This document shows positions 38,501 through 53,500 of a stretch of DNA of 64,000 bases, piece after piece. This DNA comes from Patiria miniata (taxonomy: Eukaryota > Echinodermata > Asteroidea > Valvatida > Asterinidae). Within the stretch, counting starts at the first letter, position 1. Every line of letters starts with the position of its first letter. The DNA is taken from assembly GCF_015706575.1 (NCBI RefSeq), contig NW_024037072.1:21453162-21517161 (forward strand), written 5' to 3'. The notes below the pieces were generated by a model. It saw only the letters and a list, made by a program, of their open reading frames with translations. It had not been told where the DNA came from and made no database searches. Made by a program: the position numbers and the translations under genes.

Positions 38501-41500
38501 ATGGATAACTAATAATTGTCCAACTTTTTTTCTCATCTATTTTTAAAAATTCAACTACGTTGTTTTTTAATATATTCAAATGCTTTTTAAATAAATTCAA
38601 ATGCTTCCACAACTTTTTCTTGAAAATGTTCAACGCAACAATGGCATGAAATTATGACTGAATAAAACTGTACGAACAAAAATATAAGCAACAAACTTTC
38701 ACAGCTTTAAGACTAAATGACATTCCCTAACTCTTCTCTTAGTACGCATAAATTAAAAATAAAATACAAATATGATTTTTTTTTAATGCCATGAGGATTT
38801 TCCACAAATTAACTTCTATAAAAAATTTTTATCCAATGTATGTTTAAGAAATAAAAAAAAATGCTGTTCACAACTTGTGAAATACTATCAGCTCTATTTG
38901 TTTTTATAGTCCAGTACAGAATGAAATATATAAATTGTTTACAGTGTAACAAAATATCAGAAGTTCTAGTGTTTCAGCACATGTTATTCTAAGCAAATCA
39001 TGCGTTGAAAAAAATAAAATAAAAAAATATATCAACTTACACCCAACAAAATTCTCAATAGATATTGTCTTGAAAAAAATAAATCTTGTGAAATCGGCTC
39101 AGCCTTTAACATGTTAAGGGTACATAGTGTGCAATTACATACATGTACATGTACATAAATGTTCATACATAGAGTCTGTAACGTAGCTTAGCCGACAGTC
39201 GATTTGATTTTTGTCAATGGTCACGGATGGTTGGGGGAAAGATGCCAAACGATCAATTGAAGCTATTGATTTGTATTTCAGACACTTGAGTGATCAATAC
39301 TGGGAAAAAGGACACACACAACAATCCAGAAATATCCACAGAGATCGTATGATATAGAACAGGATCCGGGATCCATGCATCTTTGTACAAGGTACAATGT
39401 ACATGTATAACCCTACATTGTACATATACAGGCATTTGAATTTAGTGTCCATAAAGTGTGCCATTTTTCCTGTCCCTGATACTTTGGTACTTTGTATTTT
39501 GCCATTCAAATATCACTAAGAATGACTTCAAACATTTTTTTTTAATTTGTCGGGTACATGTAGTTTGCTATTCATAATCAGTCTTGAGGACGACTGCATT
39601 AGATAGTGCTTCAGAATTTGTCAGATGTAACAGGTACAAGAAAAGACAATGGACCCCAAATTAATACAATGACCCATTTTCTGTTGAAAATTTCATGAAT
39701 CCTCAAAAATCCTCGAAAATCAAGCACATGTGCAAAGAACCACCATCAAACCCCATGTGAAGTCTTTGAGAGTTGCTGGGCTCTGCAATCCTTCAAAATC
39801 TCCAGGAGGATTTTGAAGGATAAGGGCAAAGCTAAGGCCGAAAGAGAAGCTGATTTATAATTTTTATGTTCACAACTTCCAGTTCAGAGACCAAAGCATT
39901 GGAGCTGCCTGGACGACACTACTGCTTTTCCATTGGAAAGCAATATACTTAGGTATTTCTATTCGTGTTGGTTCACAAATATACCGCAATGTTCACACAG
40001 TCCAATCTATTCGCTCTTTTCACACTTCCGCCATGGGCATGCAGAGCCTTGATCAGGTAACTTTACACAATAAATATAGCCGGTGATTCAGTGATTCCCG
40101 TGTCGGGGTTCAGATCACTGAACCGGCTATTTTTATTGTGTAAAGATCGAGGCTGTGCATGCCCAATGGCAGAGTGTGAAAAGAGCGAATTGTCCAATAA
40201 TGCCAAATACTGTCTGTTTTTTTTATTTTGTGACGGCCATGTGACCGAACAAAAATTCTGGATTAAAATTTATGACAGCCAGGCAACCAAAAAAAAAAAC
40301 CCCTCTGGCTATGCTCAGGCTTGGAGTTTTCCATTCTACAAGTATCTCCATTTTTCAGAGGGACAATTTATACATAGACATACCAAATATTGGTGTATCC
40401 AGACTTGCAAGTTAACTCTTATCACGTGTAAGTTTGAGGATGAATAGTTGGCCGCTTGGCCAGTCATGCGTGTACTGTCTGAGCCAGGCAATAAAAACCC
40501 ATAATTACATGAAACACGTAGGACTGCATTTGATATAAGGAACGTGCATCATGTATATATCTCGTGGAGAGTATGCGTGGTTTTAAGCGTCAGTGGAACG
40601 CCCCAAAATGCTCTTTTGTTGGAACTAAGCTTAATGGGAAAAAAAGAGTAAATCATTTTCTATATTTTTTTTTTTTAAATTACCTGTACCACCCGACCTG
40701 TTTAGAATAAGTTTCTCCCTACAAGTACAATGTAGGTTCATGTACATGTACATGAAACTCTGCGAAATATGTAGAATTTTCAGCGTTTTTATCCCAGATT
40801 TTCTCATTTTCAAACAAACTGTGGATCGGGGAACAAAGTTTTTTTGATATGGTACACCATTATCTACATGTCTGTGAAGTTTTATAAAATTCGGCGAACC
40901 AGACCGCGTGGCAAGCAAAAAAAAAGGCCTCGTACCAAGGACTACTACAAAATATTTTACATTTAAAGGACCAAAATACTTTTTTTGTTATCTTTTAACT
41001 TGTGCAGTAAAAAAAATTTAACAAATAGGAAAACATATAAATATGTGATTTTTTTTTCATAACAACTGACCGTCATATATGAAAATCTAAACAAAAAATC
41101 ACAGAAGTCAATGGAGAATTCTGCCGTTTCTGCGAATGCATCTTTAATGACCATAACCATAATGACTTCCTTCCTGACCGAAGATACTGAAATGGATATC
41201 AGTCTCCACAATACAGCAGTATATGCATGCAATACCCTAAGCTATAGCTCTATCATCTCTATGGTTGAGAGATCAGAAGCCATTTGGAACTTCCATTAGC
41301 CATGCAATGCTAATCATTCAAATCAGGAGCTATAGCTTGTCATAGGATAGTCAACGTCCAGGGCTGTTCAGAGAAATTAAGGTCCTGGGTCACTATTCAT
41401 TGGCTGGACTTGAAACAAGTTGTCGAAGCTATCATATTCATTGCTATTTTGTTTGCACTAACGGAGCACTTGCTTGCATCTGTGTCCTATTTGGAATCAA

Positions 41501-44500
41501 TTATTTTCCCTCATTAATTAAAAATAACATTAGTTCCCTTTTAAAATTATTTACAATTGCATCTTTTATTAAAGACATTCAGCGTCTGAACGTTGGCCTT
41601 GTACCTGTATATCTGCTTTCAAATCATTAGTAAATCATTAGTAAATCATTAGTAAATCATTAGTATTTCATTAAATAAATATTTGAATAATGCTAAATAA
41701 CTCATTGTATTAAGTGTCATTCTGACAAATAACATGGAAAAAATGTACTGGTAGTACCGGTGTCATATATGAAAATCGGACTCGTATGAAAATCAGACTC
41801 TTTTTCCCTTTTATTGGTTAATTAAACCCTCTCACGTGACCGGTCCCTTTCCTAATTATCTATGCATGAGCATGCGCAATACCACCAATAAGTCCGTATT
41901 TCATAAAACCTAAATTCATGCTACACCGGTACATGTACATTGTACATATGAAATCCTACTGCACTCTGCTATGCAAATGAAAACTCTGGTCTGAACATAT
42001 GTTGCACCTACAAATAAAATGGAACTTTCCAAAGCAGGGACCTTTTTCAAGGTCGGACCCACTGCATGCAAATTATATTATTAGTCGGGTTCCATGACAC
42101 TGCCCTTCACTGTACAGCACGATATAAGAACACTGAACTGTGTACTGTGCATGCCTGTGGGCACATCCTACAGTGGATAAGTCCAAACTACCGTATTTAT
42201 TCTGCCACCAACTATTACACCGAGGGTTGGAGGGGTAAAGCACTCCTACCCATGATACTCGCGTACAGTGGTATGCATGCACTCACTGTTCTTTTGACCA
42301 ATAGGGTATAACATGTGCGCACAACTCCACTTCGTGTGACTTGTATGCAGCCTTATAGACTTGGTTCCACAATAGAATGGCAATGACTTCTCATTTGGTT
42401 CGCTGTATGAGTCTACATGGCGAAATGTGGGACTTGCTTTTAGTGCTTTACAGTCCGTCGGTTGTTTAACACTATGGAATGAAAGACAAACTTTTTTTTG
42501 AATGTTTAATTCAATGTGTTCTATTAAATTGGAGGTTTTCCTTTAACCCTAATGTACCTGAATCCATCAAAATTCACACCCGTTTCGGGGGATTTTGGTG
42601 GATTCAGGATACCTACATATTGCACAAACTGGGGGATTTTGATGGATTCAGGATTGCAAGCCTAGTGGGACTGCAGGATTTTGATGGATTCAGGATACCT
42701 CCATATTGAGCAGTTGGGGGACTTTGGCGGATTCAGGATCTCAACAGATTTACTCCCACCTAACTGGTGGATTCTGATGGACTCACTGGCCACCATTTTT
42801 TTGTGCATGGCAAAATTGATGGATTTTGGCGGATTCAGGATACTTTCTAGTAAATATACCCAAGAGGTTAGGGTTAAATGGGGTCAAAAGTGCAGAATGG
42901 AACCTGAAGGTCCACCTACATTGTAATAAGAGAGTTCCCACGTTTCTTATGTACAAGTTTGCAGCTTTACTCGATCCCTCCCTTCTTTGTCATTTCCTGT
43001 ATTATTAAAGCATTCTCCTCAGAGGGCATTCCGAAGGAGTTTTGCTGGGCTCAGTCAAGCGATACAATCTGCTTGTCCAAAAAGAAAGTGTACACAGAGA
43101 CTTTGAAACGCGCAGCATGATCAATAACTCATTGAAATACGGCAGGGAAAATATCTGTGGGGAGGTTTGGGCAAGTAGTGATTTTTAGAGAGATATGAAA
43201 GGCGAATGGTGTTTTCTAGCAGCTGAATACACACACTTTTTGTCCAATTTCATTGACAGAATAGTAGCAGCGTGAATACTGATATCGGATTCTATCACGT
43301 TGATAAGAAATATTTAGATTCCTTTCTCGAATCAGAAATATTGCAGCGACGAGAGAATAGTGTTTTTTTCCTCTTTTTGTACTTTGTCACTGTTATCTGA
43401 GTTTGGCAATTTGTTTACTCAAAAGGTCACAAAATGAATTTTGATAAGTCAAAACAGAATCTCTGTTGTCGCTAAGTGAAGTCAGAAAAACTCTGTATGT
43501 ACCCGACGCATGTCTATGTGTACCAGTGAGCAAGTCCACAAAAGTCCTTCCAATATTGAAACCATGCATTGGCATTTTATTTTTAAATTTTGGTAAGAAA
43601 ATACACACCACACTCATTCCTGATTTCAGAAATCAGAACCCTTGAAATGTTCTAAATATTCTCACTTGAACCAAAGTGTTGTCAACTTTCAGTATTAATT
43701 AATTTCCAAAACTACATTAACCCTATCCTTGCCAAATCCATTCCCCCATTTTGGGGATTTTGGTAGGCAAGCCATGAGTACCAAGTCCATCAAAATCCAC
43801 CTACTATAGTAGTGGTGGTCTTGTGGTGGATTTCAGTGGATTTGGTCCTGAAGCATTATGTGAAGCAGGGTCAGTGATAGATTTTGGCAGACTTGGTCCA
43901 GTACTTAGTAAAATACACTAGGGATTCAAGGTTAAAAAAAAATGAGGGTTGAAAGTTTGCAGTTTTATTTTTTATATGGAATTGACCTTTTCAACCTTTC
44001 GTATTGAAAAGTGGAGCAAATATTCCGACTGACACGTTTTTAGCAATAGTCACCTTCAAACAATGTCAAACATCAACCGTCAAGGATTGTGTATACAAGA
44101 TGCTGGTATGTGAACAGCCAATTATTTCAAGTGTGATTTTATGCGTGAAAACATGGTTCCCAAATATCATCCAGTCACTTGTGGTGGGAAAAAAAATTAA
44201 TTTGCGATCAATAGGTCTACCAGTAGTTAAACTCCTAATATATAAATACATGTATGTCTTATACATTTTGAAATTTAAGCAGATTTTGATTGTGTATATA
44301 TGTATCAATATGTGCATTTGCCACTATGAAACAAATGTAATTAATGCCAAAATAAACCCTTTAAGGCCAGAAAAACAGCCGATAAGTGATTCCAATCTGC
44401 ATAAACAAAATTTGAAGCAAAAAATAACTCTGAAGCTCTACAGTACAGTGAATTGATAGCTTTAAAATAAATTTCTTAGAAACTCATCAGTTAAATTGTT

Positions 44501-47500
44501 TTCTTTCAATATGCTGCATTGATGGCCACACCCACTGAAGCTTGACGCTTTTACTAAATGAAAGCTACAATTTTGCATTCATAAATGTCAAGGCCAGTGT
44601 GGCATTATTAAGACTAATCTTTTCATTTGCAACGTAACTACTTACATCTCTATGCCTATATGGCTGCCCTAATTAGTTTGCTCTCAGAGTACATACACGT
44701 GTGCTGTTGTTTTAATTCACATCCAAGGTGATTCCTTCTTAATGGGTCATAAAAGTGATTGGCTTTTTTTTCTCTCTTCTTTTCTCGCTACTTTTCAATT
44801 TCCATGTGAAATACATACACGTTTGTTTAAACACTCACACATTCAATACTGTATTTCGCTCTACCTGTATAAAAAATGCTACATCTACCAGTACATGACA
44901 ATTACACAAATATTCCCTGGTATTCCCTTCAACTATTACACTGTAAATGAAATGAAAGTACAATTCAATTTAAAGGGGTGGAGATAGAAAGTTTAATTCT
45001 ATGCAAGAGCTGCCTAAATACTGAAATTAGGTCAATGTTAAGATGCATTCACCAAATATATTGAGAATTGATCTCAGTTTCTTATCAAGTACACAACTGT
45101 AAGAACAAGTCCCAAAATACACGCAACATTTTTTTACGAGGCTCTAGCGTCGCCGCGGAAACACGTACCGCCATTATTTTTATACCATTTTTTAAGTTTG
45201 GAATCTTAACTTTATCCACGGTTAAGTATTTGTTCGATTTTCAAAAGGGTTTTGAAATGATTCATGTTCAAATAAGGTCATGTCAAAAACAAACTCAACC
45301 GATTTCAAGAAAAATCAGTCATGCAAATTTTTTTCTAATGTAGATTCATCACGTTCATGATGTGACGATCTTGTTGCCTTTTTCTTTCTGTGTTTCCTAT
45401 TCTGTTTGATCCACGTAGACTACACCTTAAACGAATTCACAATCTTGTTCTTCGTTTCAAGTTCAAGTTTGAAATTCACGTGCAAGTATGTACCTATTCA
45501 AAAAGCGCGTTCAAAGTGTGACTCGAGTTTGCATCATCGATTTTCCTTGAAATTGCTTGAGTTCGTTTTCGACATGCCTTTATTTGAACACGAATAATTT
45601 TAATACTACTTGTGTATTAAATATCAAACCAATACGCGCCAGGGATAAAGTTAAGATTTAATGCTTTAAAATGGTATAAAAATATTGGCGGTACGTGTTT
45701 TCCGCGCCGGTGCTAGAGCTTCGCAAAAAAGTTGCAGGTATTTTGGGACGTGCTGTGCATGCAGTACATTCATGTATTCAAAAAAGTTAATAAAAACCGT
45801 CTAGGTACCTTGTCCTTGATAAGCTCATTGTTGTTACAACTATGTGTACATGTACATAGTGTTTATTGCTTCCCTAGCCATGCAAAGATAAGCACAGACC
45901 ATAAACTGTCTCTGACTGGGGTTGCTACCTATCGGTACACGTACGAGTCCATGCTTACAATTTGAACTAAATCAGACCTCAGGCTAACATCCATTTCCCA
46001 TTGTCTAATTTACAAAGGGGATACATGTTTGGGAGAAGGGGTTATAGGCCAAGGGGGATACATACTTATAAATACAACACCCCCCCCATAAAAAAATTAT
46101 GTATACGAAAATAATGCAGCAGTCTTTAAATGTTTGAAATTTAGTGAAATATATCGTATTATCTTTAAAAGGGCAACAGGTCTTGTCAAAGGTCAATGGA
46201 GTAATTTTACACAATTTAATTTGGTAAGTTAAATTCATATTCAAATCAAATTTACCTGGATTGTATAGTGCCTCCTTGCTCGGCCTGCAAAAAGAGAAAA
46301 ATAAATATTGAAATTATTTTCTGATTAATAAGAAAAAATCTAACAGAGATCAAATTTCGAATGTCATATGTTGTATGTATCAAACTAATGACTCAACAAA
46401 TATGATCCTTTCTTTGTGTTACATATTTTCCCGCAATTTTCGTGTACAGTAGTACAAATGTATATGAAGCAATACTAGATCTGTTTTAAAATCAAATTTC
46501 TGACCTAAGCAGAACACTAGTTCAATTGCAGTGCACATCATGCATTTTCAAATGCCATGAAAATTTGCATATCATTACTGCCATCCAGGGGCCTCAGCTT
46601 TAATACAACAGAGCAAGGTCAGTCAGGAAAATGCATTGCGTTGATTAGGTTTGGGTAAAAAAAAAATGCAATTTACAGAACAGGTTGATTCTGAACTTAG
46701 CAAATTACTATAAAAACAGGCTGCCTTTTGTTGCTGAAACAAGCTCCCATAAGTACAACTTCATGGGAATAAGCAAAATAATTGAAGCAATTTCAACCGT
46801 GTTTCAACTGGCAAAGTTCAAGGCAGTGTTACACTGCATGTCATTATAGTGTTACAGTAGACCTGCGGTTATTACTAAAGCAAATATTATAACAAAAGGT
46901 CTTTAACTAGCTACAAACAGAGGTTTGTATGGACTCAAGACATTTGTTTATACACACACAATCTCCTACAATTACTGACTAGTCAAGACCTTGTTGACAC
47001 TGTCTATTTGTATAGACAGTGTTCACACCTTATATTGTGTGCACAGTGCATGAGTGTCAAGGATGCCAGACTTCCTGGATGAGGACCATGACTGATGAGA
47101 GACTTCACCATGTTTAGTTAGCAAATAGTACTGTGCGTGAAGTCTATCACCTCATCCAACTGTCTTCTGCAGAAACTGGTAGCAATCGCCCTTCAGTTTT
47201 GAAGTACATTGTACTTGAAGATTTCCAACTTTTTTCCCTTCCCAGTACATTTGTAAAAAGCAGTAATTCAAAATGGAAGAGTTTATTTGTGACCCCATAA
47301 TCACAAAATGAGCATTTAAGTTGGACTTTCTTAAAACTTGAGATATTTATATTTCTGGATTCTGCAGAACAAGATCTTTCTAATGGTATACCGTAGTACA
47401 GGGTACTGAGTTCAGAAATGGAAATATAGACTGCCAACTAAACTGAAGTTGTAATTTCATTAAATTTTTGAGAAAAATGACTTTTAAAAAATCCTTCTGT

Positions 47501-50500
47501 TGTACAACAGTGAATGAACAGTCAACTTACAAAAGGGGATGAAAATGTTTTTTTTAAATGTTTGATAAGAAAAAAACAATTGGTAAAAGTAGAAATCAGG
47601 ATTACAGATTGAGGTGCACCACAAAAAAAAAACGAAAAAAAAAAAAAAATCCCTTCAAATTCTGGTTCTGCCCCCCTGTACTTTAAAATGGCTATTTCTG
47701 ACTTACATTTTAATGCTCGATTCATGGAGACAGGTCACATTTTGTTTTCAGGGTGTTGATGTTTCGAGGAAGAAATTCCACAACATAGTTCGAAGCAATG
47801 TTTTAAATTCAAGGGAAAAAAAAAAACCATTTAACTGCAATGATTTTTTTTCTCGCTCTTGTCCAGTTGCCACTTGCTTTCATGCTCTTGCTTTCTTCCT
47901 TAACTTTTCATCTTAATTTTCATAAACACTCAAACTCTGAAATACAACAAAATTTGTTCGCTATATTCTGAACATACTTTGTCACACACAAAATTGTCCC
48001 GCCATATTCCTTCACATTTTCTGCAGAGTGCAGACACGTCACAACTTTTTTTTTACAGTGATGAATGTGCTTTCCCACTCGCCACCCTAAAGAGCTCAGA
48101 CTACAATAGATCAAGCGGAGGTGTAGCGGTAGGCCTACCTGTAAAAGTGCACTGAACAGAATTCTTTTTTTTTGTGTAGCATTTTCCTTTGAAGTAAAGG
48201 TCAAAATATTGGACGCAACAATACAGAAAAAAAAAAAAAACCTGTTCCAGTTTGAAGAGCATTATAACTTTAACATTTTCCCATGAAACGGGGCACAGTG
48301 GATATAAAGAAAACTTCCCTCTGCACTTTTCTGACTGTTACAATAGGACACAATGGAAAGTACTACTAACCCATGTTTCATGAGTTCTGATAGAATAAAC
48401 ATGAATACAAATACTCTAAGCAGGGCATAAATAATTCAACACGAGGGATTGGATTGATGAAAGCCACAGCAGGGGCCTGCAAAACTGGACATTTATTTTT
48501 GGCAATTCATTTTCAAATTTTCTGCAGAACTTTTTTTTTAGTGTCAAAGTAGGCATACATGTACATGTACACATGTAACCCAATTTGTACAGAATAAAGC
48601 TTCTTTTTTTTTAGGTCTGTATCTAGATTTCGAAGATTTAGTTCTAGTATGGACATAAACTGTTGCCGTGCACTGTTGAAATGTTTACGATAAAAATACA
48701 ATTTTTCCACTTTTGTTTACATCGAATTAACAGGCTAGTTCACTGACACATATCACTGGTGTCTAAAACTAGCAGAAGATGAAGAGCCACTTACTATGAA
48801 TACATTATGTGTGAAAAACAATGAAGGGAAACTCTGAACAGCACATCTAACTAAGCTGTTTAAAATTAAAAAAAAGTTGCCCATACTCATTTTATTCTTG
48901 GGGGTCAAAGGTTAAAAACACTTCCAATTGACCCATTTTACCATCATCCTCCACCAGCAGCTTTAACAGACTGCAATCGTTCTGGATGCAGCATCCTGAA
49001 ACTTACCGTGGACGTGCCCCATTAATTTCCCCTGCTTTGTGGATGTTTGTCATTGAGGCACTTTTTCTAGGTGAACTGTGAAAGAGAAGAACTACAGAGT
49101 GTGAAGAAATCTAACTAGAGATGTGCACACTACTGCCATCATACTTGCCCACGTGTGTATGTGCCTGCCGTATGCCAGTCCAACCAGGATAACGTACTTG
49201 ATTTTTTTAGATAGATCTTGGAAAAATGGTGCTAGTACATGTACATGTACATACATGTACCATACATGTACTACACGTACAAGTACAAATGGCTTATCTA
49301 TCCATGTACAATGTACATGTACATGTACAAAGCATCGCTTTTCTACCAATAGTGCCTGTACATGTACATGTGTTCTACTACAAGCAGTACAGTTGTTACT
49401 GTTAGCATGTCTACCATATTGCTGCCTAAGTTCTTCCAATAACTACATGTCAGCTTCATTCAGCCTATCTGAAATGAATTTAGTTCAGCAAGAAGCTACA
49501 CTGAAAAGGCCTATCCACGCATACTTTAAGGTTTGGAGCCAATTTTGTCATGGAACTTATAGTCCACATTTAAACGTGTACAATGTACACATCAAATTGT
49601 AGCCAAAATATTTGACTGGAAACAGAAATACGTGGACTTCTTCAGGTTCTGTTTAAAAAAATCCCAAAAGCTCAACTAAATTCATTTCAAATTTACACCA
49701 CATTTAAATTACATGTATGTGTAGTTTCTCTCCATTAGCTATTAATACATTTTAATTATCTCAACAAGAACTTTTAGCCACTACATTAACTACAAAGTAT
49801 GTTATTACAATTTCAAGATTTATAAGAGACAATAACTACAGAGCTGCATTTTCAAGCACTTCTTACATTGACAGCAAACTACAGAATATACTATTAAATT
49901 TAAAGCTACAGGTAGGAGCTTGAACTTTGAAAGTCCACACACCTCTGTATCTAGCTGATTGTTCCATGTTTACCTAGTAATATAAATAAGCCATTACAAT
50001 TATTGAATGATTAACTACATGTACACGTATAACTCCAACATGTCTATAGCAGTAACTGCTTTCATATGATGTGAAGTACCGGTATACATGCACTATAAAA
50101 GATAAGCAACTTGAACTAGACGTACTGTCAACAATTCAGCAACTAATCAAATCCACATATTGAAGTTAACTATTAATTTTGAGCACAATCGGTTCAGAAA
50201 TTACAAAAAACAGTATCAAGACGCCACATTATTGGTTGTGTACAAAATCTACAGGGAGCCGCAAAATTTGTTAAAATATGTCGAACAAAATTGAATACAC
50301 TTCTCAGTTCCAAGTTTTACAACATTGTACAAATGTACATGATGACTGACAATTGTTGTGGTAGCATAAGAATTTGTAAAAAAAAAATTGGCATCAGGAT
50401 ATACCGTACTGCATTCTATCCAGAATTTTAACAAAGTTCGAAGTAAACCAAGGTAAACCTGCTGGTAAGTCAGTATGGAGCTGGTCAAAGCAAAGCAGAG

Positions 50501-53500
50501 CACAAACAGACTGTTCTAATTGACATAGTGTCTAGTGCTAGAGGAAGGATATTTCCTTCCTCCATGTAACAGCTCACACAGTGTCAGTCATCATTTTGCA
50601 ACCTTTACCAACCGTTTCCAAAAAGGTAAAATCAAACACAAAACACCTGTCCATGTTTTAAAAGGTTAAATTTGTAACTGTACATTTCTCTATACTCTAC
50701 TTTTTACATGTGCACCGTACGCATGGTCCAATTTCTACAATGTACAATCAGTCTGCTGTAAATCAAAGTTACTTACCACATGTAATGTTCAAAAAGTTCA
50801 TCAGATGTACATGTAGGTAATCTAACAAGTACCAAATATAAAAAAAGAGAGATTTGTGAAAAATGGGATAACAACTTACTTCTTTCCAGGACTAGATCGA
50901 GGCCTGTTACGGCCACCGGCTGCAGATCCAGGCCGGGGTGTAGAGCCCCGGGGTGAGGCCTTTGCGCCAGGTCTGGCACTGCTCGGTCTTGCACTCATGT
51001 TTCCTTTGCTTTTATACAACTACTAGACACCACCAACCAGATCCAATACCAAACTACTCCAACAGTAGTACTATCCACTTGTCCAGGCCCCCTTCTATCT
51101 TCCTTCGGTTACCCTCCACAAAAGTCCACACACCACCGGTGCTAATGGCTGCCAACTACACAGACTCCCAGTGCAGATCAGCTAGTGGACTTCACACAAT
51201 GAAATCTCACAGTCACACACACACACACAGAGTCCCGCTCACTGTAATTGCTGAACAAGTGCATGTACATGTACATGCCATGCATTGGAGCTAGTCACAC
51301 CCTCACTAAACCACTGAAGTGAAGCCTGCCTTGACTGTATTGTGCATGTGACCCAGTGCGGTAGCATTAAAGGAGCACTCGGTGGTGGTTTTTTTAAAAA
51401 ATAGAAAATTCTTGTACATTAAGGCGCATTATGCTACAATTTGGAAGTTAATTATTTTGTTAGTATAAACTGAAATGGTACAATCTTGACACGGATCTGA
51501 TTGAGTGATCTATTTAGAGGTTTATATTTCTATGATTCTCCATCTGTTTAGGTTGTCATTCCTTTCAAAATATACAAAATTTTGTATATTTTGAAAGGAA
51601 TGACAACCTAAACAGCTAGAATGCAAAATGTACCTTAAATGTTTGAATGGTATACTGAGTTCTTTCAATATCCTATCTGGTTTCATTTTTAGATAAATGA
51701 ATAAAAAATATGTAATCCATAGACTTCATTTCTCAAACTGAGTATCATCGTGATGATATTTTGAGATGATTTGATGTACATGTACATCACCTTTGATGTT
51801 TAACTGCTGACATAATTTGGTCAGTTTTTTTACAGCACTGTACACTTGTACTTTTCAAATATACCTGTAGGGGCCATCCAAAGTCCACATTTTAGTTGCA
51901 TTATTATGAACTGATTTAAAAACGGGGTTTCAATATTAAATAAAGAACAACAAAAAGCAATGCATGGGCACATTTTTGGTATGGAATGTGTATTTTGAAC
52001 TTTTGTAAGGTTTTGAAAAATGTTCAAAGTAGAATGGAGACAGCAGCTCGAGTTTTGACAAACAATTGGTTGATACGTACAGTGAATGGCCTTTGAGCAT
52101 GAGAAAATAAGCAATTTAAAAAAAAAAGGGGCAAATTACAATACATATAACTGTATATTATCATTTTTTTTCTTATCAGCCAGAATGCTTTGAACGGAGA
52201 AAAGTTAATGATTTGTTTAAACAAATTGACGACGGAGGAGTTATATCGATGGTGTCCCAACATCAATATTTTGCTACTTTACGATCTAATAGTTTCTGGG
52301 AGTCAGCATTATGCAGTGGTAATTCTCAGTTCTTTCAATGGTAATTTCCTTGTTTTCCTTCTACACGCCCCAAGTTGGAGTCCTTGCCAACTGGGTCTTA
52401 TGTGTTACATTTTTTTTTCAGCCTCACCCCAAATAGCAAATTAAAGGTATAGTCCATCATTTGTAATTTGTGCATTTTGTTCGTTTGAAGCAACAAACAT
52501 GCTCAAAATCTACAGAAGGGTGATGAACAACTAACATGATGAAGTTTTAGCTCAGCTTCAGCTGTATATTTCGCGAAAAACAGCATTCTAGGATCTTGAT
52601 TTCAAATCAAAAGTTGCTTAATCATGTTTTGAATCGGGCCTGAATTCAGCATCCGAGACACATTCTCACTGAGCCAATTGCAGCTACGCGATGTCGCGCA
52701 CTGATCCGACGAATTATAGATGGCGCGCGTGGGTGTGCGTCGTGTCAACGCTTGGGCGTGCTTCGCTGAATACAAAAAAACGAACTACTAAGGGAAATTT
52801 CCAACAGTGCGTCTTAAAAAGCACCTTTGGAAAGGCCTTCTTTTGTTGATTTCTTCAAAATGACAGCCTGCCAAAAAGAATAATTTCACAGGGAATTTAG
52901 TTCCCTTATATTCTTTCAACCAAGTATGTTTTTCAACAATAATTACGTCAGTTACTTTTTGGATAGCTGCAAATGATGGACTATAGCTTGAAAGTATTGT
53001 TTTGAGTAATCTAGCTTTCACATGTATTGCAAAGATTAATACCACACCACAACAACATATGAATAAAGGATAAACGGTGCATATCAAATTAATATACATT
53101 TTACTTTGTAATCAAACAAATCTTTGGTTCCAACTGCAAATTTATTCAAATTTAAACCAAAAAAAATGAGACAAAATGCTTGGATGGTCACAGTGGCAAA
53201 CTGTTCCTTTAACTGACCCACAAGAGAAATGGCGGGAAAACCAAGCAAGTGGGAGCTGATAATATAATACAGCATTTGACTTCCTGCATAAAACTTACAG
53301 CACACAATGAATGCATTACGTGTGATGCTAAAAATAGAATGATTACAAACACACATGTTCAGGGTCTATCTGATTATTGTTGAGCGTGTCACTGGAGATA
53401 GGGGACGTGGTGTGCAATGACGTGGTCTGCAATGGCATGTACCGGTATGAACAATTACACAATCCAGGAAGAATAAATACCAGTACTTAATGTTTACTTT

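Larger units (their letters stand above)
36762..46255. other. 9.5-kb EML intron
   Basis: It holds the elements listed separately at 39697, 40005, 42542, 43716 and 45109. A four-fold 11-bp tandem AAATCATTAGT lies at about 41623-41667. Apart from these, no exon, RNA gene or repeat copy is supportable. Confidence 0.5.

Noticed and set aside
44004..44456. 150-codon plus-strand frame
   Set aside because: AT-rich intronic chance frame with no motif, splice signals or codon bias.
49123..49602. 159-codon plus-strand frame rich in Cys and Thr
   Set aside because: It is produced by translated TACATGTA repeats and has no gene context.
51007..51014. TATAAAAG on the minus strand just upstream of the short-form ATG as a TATA box
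   Set aside because: It is only about 9 bp from the ATG, so transcription would start inside the coding exon.
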